A DNA stretch of 64,000 nucleotides from Ampelomyces quisqualis (lineage: Eukaryota > Ascomycota > Dothideomycetes > Pleosporales > Phaeosphaeriaceae). Location of the stretch: positions 806,001 through 870,000 of the forward strand of contig JAGTXZ010000003.1 of the NCBI GenBank assembly GCA_018398575.1, read 5' to 3'. The notes under the pieces were generated by a model, which made no database searches, was not told where the DNA came from, and worked only from the letters and a program-made list of their open reading frames with translations. Every line of letters starts with the position of its first letter. The stretch's first letter is position 1. Positions 56,617 through 64,000 of the stretch are shown here, in pieces. The position numbers and the translations under genes were made by a program.

Positions 56617-56865
56617 CTATATGCAAATTCCTCTATACGCAAACTCTCCCTCCACTATCGAATTCTCGAATCCCTTCTTCTCCACCGGATCCAAGTGTGC
56701 AGCAGTCATCTTGACAATAACACCCAGCAAATTCGGAATATTGCCCATAACAAACTCGGTCACTCCTTCAAAATCCTTCGTATTCCAGTAATGCCCACAC
56801 GCTCGGTCGAACTTCTCCCTCGGGAGTTCCGGATCAAAGGAGCTTGCTTGAGCTGTAGCAAGCAT
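56617..56865 (-). pseudogene. truncated relic of a BTB family member
   Basis: This fragment reads R-E-K-F-D-R-A-C-G-H-Y-W-N-T-K-D-F and continues in register with the C-terminal part of the neighbouring BTB proteins (A-R-E-K-F-L-R-A-A-S-K-F-W-D-H-E-Q-F in copy 2). Upstream, the BTB core and the Cys/His insert are missing, and no acceptable exons can be joined. It lies between copies 2 and 3 on the same strand, so it is best read as a decayed tandem copy. Confidence 0.65.
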
Positions 56866-56967
56866 GTTCGAGACTGCACATCATCATCTTTCAGAGCAAG
56901 CAGCGAACACGTGGGCATACGCGTGAGTACCAGAAGCCGTATTTGATTCAAGTCGTTCTGATCATGT

Positions 56968-57861
56968 TCAATTCAACCACCCATTCTTCTCCGCCTTCTC
57001 CATCAACAACCCAAACGACAACCCATTGAATTCCGTCATCAGCCCGACAACATCCCCCTTCTTCAACAACCCCATGTGTTCCGAAATCGTCTTACACACG
57101 ATTTTCCTCAACCCTTTATCATCCTCTGGCGTCGTTGAAAACGCATGATGCGCTGCTTCCGCAAATATGCCATCGTCCCAATACCTCGCACAAGCAAGTT
57201 CAAACTTGAATTTGGACAGCTCTTTCAGCCCAGAGACTTGATACTTGTCGCCTATTTCGTACAGTTTGGCGTGGGTGAGAAGCTGGGAGGGTGGGCCGGG
57301 GATGATGATGGGAGGCGGGTAGCATGTGTCGCAGACAAAGTCTTTGCAGGTAAAGGCGCAGGAGATGCCGCAGGTGTGGTGGTGGCAGACGAGGCGGGAT
57401 GCGCCGTAGTTGGGACACGCCATGTGCCCAGATCTGCAAGAGTGTTTGGGGCGGGCATCGCCGGCGGTGATTTTGCTGATGTCGCGCGGGAGAAGGGGCT
57501 CGTATTCTGCTTCGTAGATGTAATCGATCATGAGTTTTATTATGGCTGGTTCGTCGTGTGGTAAGTCGATTCGTCCTTCTTCGAGTTCCTAGTTTTGTTA
57601 AACACATTGACATTGTTCCCTGGCTTGGTGAAAGGCGCATACCTTGCCAGGAAATTTGAGGGCATTGGCGAAAAATTGTGAGCGTGTGCACAAAACGAGC
57701 TTGTGAACACGGTAAATGTGGTCATCGCACGTAATATCAAGATCCGAAAACTCGGTAGCTCTGAGGTATCTAAACAACCATTAGCTTCGATCCAAGCTTG
57801 ACCATTGGCCGTACTACCTCTTTGCGTCCTCCAGCAGCTGTCTGCTTGCCTCTTCAGCCAT
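56968..57861 (-). CDS. BTB/POZ protein with Cys/His insert (copy 3), 263 aa
   Basis: Exons are 57861-57818, 57769-57643 and 57588-56968; introns of 48 and 54 bp, GT-AG and in frame. Exon 1 has the family length of 44 nt. The N-terminal BTB strand-helix region reads F-S-D-L-D-I-T-C and V-H-K-L-V-L-C-T. The insert keeps the family pattern at exact spacing, C-x-H-H-T-C-x3-C-x3-C-x4-C-x2-C (about residues 125-146, 57322-57387). The fold resumes at L-L-T-H-A-K-L-Y-E-I-G-D-K-Y. The C-terminal block S-T-T-P-E-D-D-K-G-L-R and the N-G-L-S-F-G-L-L end match copies 2 and 4. Function is unknown. Confidence 0.8.
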
Positions 57862-58231
57862 ATCTAAACTTATGCCGTGGGTGTGCGCATGTACTTTTAA
57901 TAGCAGAAGGAGGAATGCGGGGCCAATCGACATGCTCGGATATGCAGCCAAGGCAGGGGAAATGATGCAGAGAAGGGGTAAACATGGCCCAAGTCTACCC
58001 TTGCTCCGAAGTTCCAAGATGTCAAGTACGAGAGGAAAGTGGTGTATGTAGTTGTAGCAAACAAAGAGCGGTCCGCCGAGGGCTCAAAACGCATGTTGCT
58101 TGCATTCCAACACACCAGCATAATGATCCCAGAGATTTTCGAAAGGCAAAGCCATGATATTCTGTACAGCGAACCAAGGTCGCGCATGCCACATGCGCTA
58201 CCCTTGCTTCTTTTCCCGCATTATCCCGACG
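57862..58231. other. intergenic, no gene seen
   Basis: Spacer between BTB copy 3 and the PAN-like gene, both on the minus strand. It holds only short overlapping frames on both strands. Confidence 0.4.
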
Positions 58232-59050
58232 TCAATATTCCTGGTTTATGAGGGCCGCGCTGTCGCATCGTGTCTCCGCGGGCGTGCGGTATCTAAAGGT
58301 CCCGCTCGAATTCTGGCTCGTGAAGCCAAAACACATACCCCCAGGCCAGTCATTGATCTTGTCAAAGGTGTTCCGCCAGCACACCGAGTTGCATATCCTG
58401 TTTGTTCCCGCAGCGATTTGCGTCTTGTTGCTGATGTTGTATGCAGCGCAAAGATCTATGCAGTCGTTGAGACTTTTGACAGGCTTCCCGAAATTGTTTT
58501 GTATGCCATTCGCGTTCACAAACGAGATGCTGCATTCCTTGCGGAACGTCATCTTCGTCTCGCCAGTGACCACATCGTATAAGGTGTCGTTGGAGGAAGG
58601 ACAGTCGCGGAAGATGGTCGAGGAAGGGCCTACGATAGACGTGGTTGTTATCGTCGTACTGGACTCGGCAGCTGTAGGAGTCGGCGTCGGCGTCGGCGCC
58701 GATGTCCATATCGACGACACAGAAGGGGGTTTGGATGACGATGCGTCTATCTGTACTTTGTTCGCGTTTCTTGATGCCAGGGCAGCTCCAACCCCCCCTC
58801 CCACCGCCGCCAACACAACGATGGTTGCGACAATCAGTGTGATCCATGCTGTTCTCCTCCGCAGACCGCATATTTTCGATACTTCTTTGTGCTCGTACAC
58901 GTTATTGGTGTAGGCAATCTTTTGTGTGTCTACATCGTGCTGCACGAAGGCTTCGGGCGCGTTGTGTTCGGGCGCGTAACAGACGTATTTCGGCGTCGCT
59001 TCCGTGCCCGGGACAACCTCCAGGTCGGCGTGATGTGGAGCATGCGACAT
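58232..59050 (-). CDS. single-pass membrane protein with PAN/Apple-like Cys-rich ectodomain, 272 aa
   Basis: Single exon. Residues 1-66 are polar and would be cytosolic. A membrane segment lies at about 67-91 (I-T-L-I-V-A-T-I-V-V-L), preceded by R-R-R. A Ser/Thr/Pro-rich stalk (about 100-150) is probably O-glycosylated. The C-terminal domain has eight Cys, including S-L-N-D-C-I-D-L-C-A-A-Y-N, which resembles the core of PAN/Apple adhesion domains, and W-R-N-T-F with G-G-M-C-F-G-F. It likely displays a carbohydrate- or protein-binding module at the cell surface. The start at 59050 is preferred; an in-frame ATG at 59164 would add 38 residues without family character. It sits inside the BTB cluster without visible relation to it. 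Confidence 0.7.
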   Translation of the reverse strand: MSHAPHHADLEVVPGTEATPKYVCYAPEHNAPEAFVQHDVDTQKIAYTNNVYEHKEVSKICGLRRRTAWITLIVATIVVLAAVGGGVGAALASRNANKVQIDASSSKPPSVSSIWTSAPTPTPTPTAAESSTTITTTSIVGPSSTIFRDCPSSNDTLYDVVTGETKMTFRKECSISFVNANGIQNNFGKPVKSLNDCIDLCAAYNISNKTQIAAGTNRICNSVCWRNTFDKINDWPGGMCFGFTSQNSSGTFRYRTPAETRCDSAALINQEY

Positions 59051-60052
59051 TGCGAATGCACAACTGCCCAAAAGATGAAGGAAGTGAGGCTTTGTGATAT
59101 GTCTCCTATCCTTACTTCCAAATCTTTTGTACTTCATCAATAAGGCGTAAGGCTTTCCAATCAAGGATCCTTAGCGCATGGGGCGCAATTTGGAGGCTCA
59201 ATGCACGCTACTTGCAACCATACCGGTAGGCTGAGGGATGCAACTTGTGCTTCTGATTTACCTCCCCTGATAACAGCTTTTTGGGCGTAGACGAACTAGA
59301 TGTGTCCGACAGCAACTCGGCCACCAGACGTGGCATGTGGCGGCATGCGAAGGACACATCTTCGTGCGCTGTCTCATGTGAGGGCTTTCGGCCCCCACGG
59401 GTCCTGCATAGACATCAGCACTAGATGTAGTGGTCCATGCCGGAGCGGTCTGTGCCAAGTGGGATCGATGTATTGCATTAGACATGGCCGATTTTTAGAT
59501 CGCTGTTGGCTCGTAAAGTCAATTTCTGGACTTCGTCCGCTTGTGAGATCTATACTTCACGCCAACGCAACCACCTGAATCTTTTCCTCAGCATACAATC
59601 TTGAAATACTAATACAACAAGGCTTTAACTCTCGGCCAGATGTTCACGTTGATGCACAATTCCAACCATGAATTGGTACGTGTTGGGATGGATCGTTTCG
59701 ATGAAAAGTTGAAGGACCGAAACATGGCTCAAATCTAGAGGCAAGAAACTGTAGGAGCAGGGACTGCCGATCGCAAGGCGAGGGCTTTTTTATGGCAGAA
59801 AATGTGGATCCAATATCGAAGTCGAACGAGACGGTCTATGAACGGTGAAACGGGCATTTGGTATCGCAGGTGAAGGTGAAGTGGACCGTTCCAAGTCGCG
59901 AAGGTGCAGGCTCTCACCTTCACTTTGGGTCCGGGAAATTAGTCTGGCGCTCCAAAAAATAGCGTCACTTCTCTTTGCATTCGACTCTTTCCCTCTTGTT
60001 TACCTCTGTCGCCCTCCCACCCAGCATACGACTGCCGACGACTCGAACAACC
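59051..60052. other. intergenic, no gene seen
   Basis: Divergent spacer between the PAN-like gene (-) and the MYND gene (+). Frames such as 59300-59578 have no features. The last 100 bases form the CT-rich leader of the MYND gene. Confidence 0.45.
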
Positions 60053-61086
60053 ATGGGCAACGCCGACGAGGCCAAAGTTTGCGCCCATTGTGGCAATGCC
60101 GACGCAAACGCTTGTTCGCGCTGTAGAGACACCTACTACTGCAGCAAGGAGTGTCAGAAGAAGGCCTGGCCGCGACACAAGAAGGTCTGCTCTGGCGACG
60201 ATGTCGAGAAGGCGGTTCTGCGCGCAGGTTGGCTCATCAAGAAGCTCTTCCTCGCGTCACGCGAGCGTGCTTGCCACGGAGAGTTCACCAGCTGGACCTG
60301 GGTCAACAACGGAAAGCGTCTTCATGTCAAGGTGACCAGGAAAGTGGGAATGTTCGACGAATTCGACCGCAATTCTGGTGCTACGAAACAAGAGCGCAAG
60401 ATGATCTTGTCCGCCTTAGTCGGCAAGGCCGCTATTGGATACTCATCGTCCCTTCTCTGCGCCCTCTTGAAAGGTAAGACAGTCGTGTGTTCATATATTT
60501 GAATATTAGAATACTGAGCCATGCAGATACCCCCGTCACCATCAAGGAAGTCTACATTTCACTCAAGACCCCACTCAAGGACGTCTTCATTCTTGAAGGA
60601 GGCTCGGACAAGTGGATCGGCGACCACAGTTGTCAGTGCGGCTGGCAAGTGTCAACTATAGACGGCAACCGCGATAAAGTGTGGCACATCGATGCCACGG
60701 GCTCTCAATACGGCATCGAAGCTCCCGTTCACAAGATGGCTGTCTACATGAAGAAGTGGGGAGACCAATTCCGCGAGGTCAGGAAGTTGGGAGCAGCCAA
60801 ACAAGACTTCTTGTGGCGTAGTCAGCAGAAAGATCTCGACAGCAAGTTCTTGGGTATCGCCTTCCGCCAGTATGAGGGTGTTGCCAATGCCGTTGAGAGT
60901 GGATTCCATGCTTGGTCGAAGAAGCAAGGGTTAAGTTCGACGGAGCTTCTCTCAAAAGCTGTTCTGGGCTACAACGACTTGGAAGATCATGTGTATCAGG
61001 CAATCGATCGCTATGTTGCACATTACGATGGCAATGCGGAGCGGGCCAACCTATTCCCTGGCGCCAGACACATCTACGTGGAGTAG
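60053..61086 (+). CDS. MYND zinc-finger protein, 326 aa
   Basis: Exons are 60053-60473 and 60527-61086; the 53-bp intron (GTAAGA...GCAG) rejoins an Asp codon in frame. The N-terminal MYND finger is complete: Cys10, Cys13, Cys21, Cys24, Cys30, Cys34, His42 and Cys46. Such fingers bind proteins with Pro-rich motifs. The remaining 270 residues form a domain I do not recognise, with G-W-L-I-K-K-L-F-L-A-S-R and later W-I-G-D-H-S-C-Q-C-G-W-Q. There are no SET motifs, so it is not an obvious methyltransferase. It is the only + strand gene among the minus-strand BTB genes. It could be a transcriptional or ubiquitin-related adaptor; unproven. Confidence 0.8.
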
Positions 61087-61556
61087 CAGGAAAATGTCGC
61101 TGATCTTCGCTCGCCGTTGGCCGGACCAAACAGAAGTAAAGTTTTCGTACCACGACTTTCGTGAAAGAACTGGCAATGGAAAGACTGGTCCATGCGCTGG
61201 ACCTGTTTGGTATTGCGCAGGAATCGGAAAGGTAAAATGGAGCATGCTCACTCGTGTGCATGCAGATCATTGCACTCCGAGCGAAGAGTTAGAACTCATG
61301 AGACAAACATGCATTAATCATGGAATTTTTCATGTGGAACATCCACTATGATCACTTTGTGATGAATTCGACCTTTTTACGCCATGAAGTAATCGTCTCT
61401 TTGCACCCTTCCCTAATCTCCGCTATTCACGTAGTTTCAAGCTTAGACACTCTCGAAGCCCACTGCAGACCACCCGATATTTCAATCATGCTTGAATATC
61501 TTATCTTATGCACAAATATTGCGTCTGAGAGTTGCAAGACCGAGTGCCAGTGCCGT
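61087..61556. other. intergenic, no gene seen
   Basis: Convergent spacer between the MYND gene and BTB copy 4. It should hold both 3' UTRs; short frames lack features. Confidence 0.45.
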
Positions 61557-62492
61557 TCAATAAGCCATCTTATGCATCAAGATTCCCAACGCCAGACCAT
61601 TATGTTCCATCATCAGCGCCTGAATCTCGGCCTTCTGCATGAGATCTTTATGGTCAGAGATGGTAGAACTAACAATGTCCCTGAGACCTTTATCCTCTGC
61701 TACAGTCGTTGAGAAGGAGTGATTGGCGGCAGCTGCGAAGGAGTCGTCGTCCCAGAAAGTCTTGCACGCACGCCTGAACTTCTCCTGCACGAGCTCTTTG
61801 AGACCAACCACGTCGTATTTGTCGGCGATTTCATACATTTTGGCGTGAAGCAGAAGCTGGTCGGCGGATCCTTCTACGGTTGGGTGGATACGCGTGCACT
61901 TCGCGCAAACGAAGCCTCGACATTCGCTGTGGCAATCTTGGTTGCAAGTGTGGTGCGGACATAGAAGATGAGCACTGCAACTCCCCAATTTCCCATTAGG
62001 GCGAAAACGGCAAGTATGGGGGAAATCGTAGGTGTAGGTATCGCCGTAGGTATCGTAAGACGCAGTTTTGATGATTTCGAGCTCAGCAGTCTCGTAGCTG
62101 ACTTTCGCCACGAGCGCCTTGTCAGGCAATAGTGGCTCATATTCCCCTTCGTAGAGGTACTGCATGAGCAGATTGACTATAGCAGGTTCATCTTCAGGAA
62201 GATTGATCTTACCCTCCGAAGCTTCCTTCAAGACGTAAGCGCCGCTCAGCCACCATCTTCTGGGCACTCACCTTGCCGCCAAACTTGACAGCGCGTGCAA
62301 AGAAATAGGCGCGCGTGCACACGACGGCCTTGTGGGCATTGTAAGAGTCTTTTCCGCAAGTGATGACGAGATCTGAGTAGTCGTCTGTCTTGCGGAGGCT
62401 ACAGCTTTGTTAGTAAAATATGTAGCATGGACACCAATACTTGCGTACCTCTTGATGGAGTCAAGTACTTGCTGGCGCGCCACTTCTGCCAT
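61557..62492 (-). CDS. BTB/POZ protein with Cys/His insert (copy 4), 279 aa
   Basis: Exons are 62492-62449, 62398-62272 and 62225-61557; introns of 50 and 46 bp, GT-AG and in frame. Exon sizes 44 and 127 nt match copy 3. BTB core: Y-S-D-L-V-I-T-C, A-H-K-A-V-V-C-T-R, then I-N-L-P-E-D-E-P-A. The insert begins D-F-P-H-T-C and carries C-x-H-H-T-C-x3-C-x3-C-x4-C-x2-C at about residues 146-167 (61896-61961). The fold resumes at L-L-L-H-A-K-M-Y-E-I-A-D-K-Y. It is the copy closest in sequence to copy 2 in this region. The C-terminal block S-T-T-V-A-E-D-K-G-L-R is shared. It lies 3.7 kb from copy 3, with two unrelated genes between, which shows the cluster has been interrupted. Function is unknown. 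Confidence 0.8.
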
Positions 62493-62762
62493 GGCGAGCT
62501 GTCGGTGTGATTCGGAGGCTGTGTGGGCAGGCACCTAGGAAGGTGTGTGGCAAATGACCAAGACGCGTTTGTTGCGCGCTAACCACTTTGGGTGTAAGAT
62601 CAAAGTGAAAGTGAGTTTCACTAAAAATTTCGACAGTCATCTCGCGCAATCTCTGGAGCAAATAAACAAATGACGTCAAACGCGGAATATCGACTAGTAT
62701 TGTTTCTCATATCTAGAGGCGCACCCCCGTCCCACTCTCATTGTTCAACACGCTCAATCGCC

Positions 62763-63656
62763 ATGCTCAACCTCTCAACACCTCTCCTACCTGCGAAGAG
62801 GTCAAACTCAACACGTCTCCTGCCTCCGAAGAAGTCATCCTCAACACGTCTCCTGCCTCCGAAGAAGTCAAACTCAACACCTCTCCTCCAACTTCCTGGT
62901 GAGCTGCGCAACAAAATCTATCGTCTTGTGCTCACTGCTCCGACACCACTGCGCCTCGAATGTAGTAGCTTCGGCTCACCGTTTCTCACCTGTGATCCCA
63001 ATGGCTCTGTACTAAGCGGATTCAACCAGCTCAAATACGTCAACAAGTGCTTATACAACGAAGTCGCGGACCTCGAGCTTAAGTTCAACAATATCGTCGT
63101 CAACACACCTCACGGCAAACATCCAGCTCGAGCGTTCCTTTCGTGGCGATCGAAACTTTCCACAGCCAGCAAGGCCTGGATCGGCGGCGTCACTCTCATG
63201 CAAATGCTACAGGACTTTGGTTTTAGTGGATTCGGGGAGAACGATCCTGATGCAATTTGTTGGCAAAAGCTCGACGCTATCCTTACCCGTTGCTCAACTG
63301 AGGGAATTTTTTGGCCTGAGAAAGTGACCAAGTCAAACGAACTAGACTCAGCTGAGAGACTCGCCGAGTTGGCGCATGCCTGCCGAGAAAATCCCACTAT
63401 GACTGTCCGATACGAGACAAGCGAATGGGTCTTCCGTCCGCAATCTGCGCCCAACCTAAGCTCCGAATTCTTCGACGACGCTCTTGTGCTTACCTACGCC
63501 TTTCGTGGCTACGCGGCGTTCCAACGGCTTCTCGACACTCTTGGAAGGACACTCCAGCCTACTACGTTGTCTCAAATCAAGGCTGAAGTGCTGCTTTGGC
63601 AGAAGGGCACGCGATGTGAAGAATTCCAGGCAGAAAACCTTTCATGGATACAATAA
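62763..63656 (+). CDS. 2EXR-type fungal protein with internal repeat, 297 aa
   Basis: Single exon. The 2EXR/F-box-like helix L-Q-L-P-G-E-L-R-N-K-I-Y-R-L-V-L lies around residues 41-56, followed by the usual V-N-K-C-L-Y-N-E-V. Residues 3-40 are built from repeated blocks S-T-R-L-L-P-P-K-K-S (from a 33-bp DNA repeat), probably flexible. The start at 62763 (GCCATG) is preferred to an in-frame ATG at 62670, whose context is poorer and whose 31 extra residues look random. Its sequence is not close to the two 2EXR-like genes at 27-30 kb, so it is a separate branch of the family. It is divergent from BTB copy 4 with only 270 bp between. Role unknown. Confidence 0.72.
   Translation: MLNLSTPLLPAKRSNSTRLLPPKKSSSTRLLPPKKSNSTPLLQLPGELRNKIYRLVLTAPTPLRLECSSFGSPFLTCDPNGSVLSGFNQLKYVNKCLYNEVADLELKFNNIVVNTPHGKHPARAFLSWRSKLSTASKAWIGGVTLMQMLQDFGFSGFGENDPDAICWQKLDAILTRCSTEGIFWPEKVTKSNELDSAERLAELAHACRENPTMTVRYETSEWVFRPQSAPNLSSEFFDDALVLTYAFRGYAAFQRLLDTLGRTLQPTTLSQIKAEVLLWQKGTRCEEFQAENLSWIQ
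62772..62891 (+). repeat. 33-bp tandem repeat, three copies plus a partial one, inside a coding region
   Basis: Units with the core CTCAACACGTCTCCTGCC recur at 33-bp spacing near 62806 and 62839. A degenerate copy lies before (62772) and a partial one after (62872). The period is a multiple of three, so copy-number change would keep the frame. Confidence 0.8.
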
Positions 63657-64000
63657 CTATCCGCTTCTAAATCCCAATCAATTCCGAACTCTGCGGCCTC
63701 CTATCGAAAAGCTTCGGTACGAAGTACCTTGACATATCCAGCTCTAACACCACTCTACCTTTTTTAACAATGGTTCTTCAACGCTGTCTCGATTGGGATT
63801 AAGATGAAGACCCAGATTATTCGATGGAGATTGGAAGTGATGAGGTCGGCTTTCGACGGCCCACGGGACAAGATAAACTGTACATATGATACGCGCAGTG
63901 ACAATTACCTGCTCCCCGTCTCCTTGAAGGTAGCTAAAGCTGTGATTTAACACAATTCTATTGACTCAAGGTGACCAAATCTTGATGCGCGGATGTGCTT
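63657..64000. other. right edge, no gene seen
   Basis: Only short frames; probably the 3' flank of the 2EXR-type gene. Confidence 0.4.

Overview
This window looks like nuclear DNA of a filamentous ascomycete. The coding genes are interrupted by short (about 45-60 bp) GT-AG introns with CTNAC-like branch sites. Starts sit in CC(A/G)CCATGG-type contexts behind pyrimidine-rich leaders. The gene families are typical of filamentous fungi: MFS pumps, a HET-domain protein, a Zn2Cys6 regulator, TmpA, DUR3, vacuolar subtilisin, 2EXR/F-box-like and BTB families. The mix suggests Dothideomycetes, probably Pleosporales; that is inference from family content, not a database match. No rRNA, tRNA or CRISPR was seen.

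Layout. 0.4-6.3 kb: an MFS transporter and a 1264-residue disordered Ser-rich protein, both +. 6.3-9.7 kb: gene-poor. 9.7-11.6 kb (-): a TmpA-type membrane flavoprotein with six introns, one of them GC-AG. 14.1-16.5 kb (-): a HET-domain protein. 16.5-19.9 kb: gene-free. 19.9-25.5 kb (+): a polyamine/drug-type MFS transporter and a DUR3 urea transporter, separated by an intact 401-bp hAT-like MITE with an 8-bp target duplication. 27.4-29.9 kb (-): two diverged 2EXR/F-box-like paralogues. 30.9-35.6 kb (+): a protein-kinase-like protein and an F-box protein. 36.9-39.5 kb (-): a regulator with two tandem Zn2Cys6 clusters, the first split by a 26-nt microexon. 40.2-41.1 kb (-): a small secreted protein running into a G17 tract beside a minisatellite. 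42.0-50.1 kb (-): a giant BEACH/WD40 protein. 51.3-53.1 kb (+): a vacuolar subtilisin sharing its upstream region with the BEACH gene; this region carries a 101-bp duplication, one copy broken by a 179-bp insertion. 54.3-62.5 kb (-): four BTB genes plus a BTB relic, interleaved with a PAN-like membrane protein and a MYND-finger gene. 62.8-63.7 kb (+): a 2EXR-type protein with an internal 33-bp repeat.

Most genes are ordinary housekeeping or accessory loci with no operon-like logic. The region most likely to hold something undescribed is the BTB cluster. Its four proteins carry, inside the BTB fold, the same Cys/His motif (C-x-H-H-x-C, then four more Cys at nearly fixed spacing), which looks like a two-zinc insert. 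The copies are in different states: three intact, one whose first intron ends in TG instead of AG at the homologous junction, and one reduced to a C-terminal fragment.

Exon joins were derived by reading splice sites, reading frames and family alignment by eye. No search or transcript data were available.
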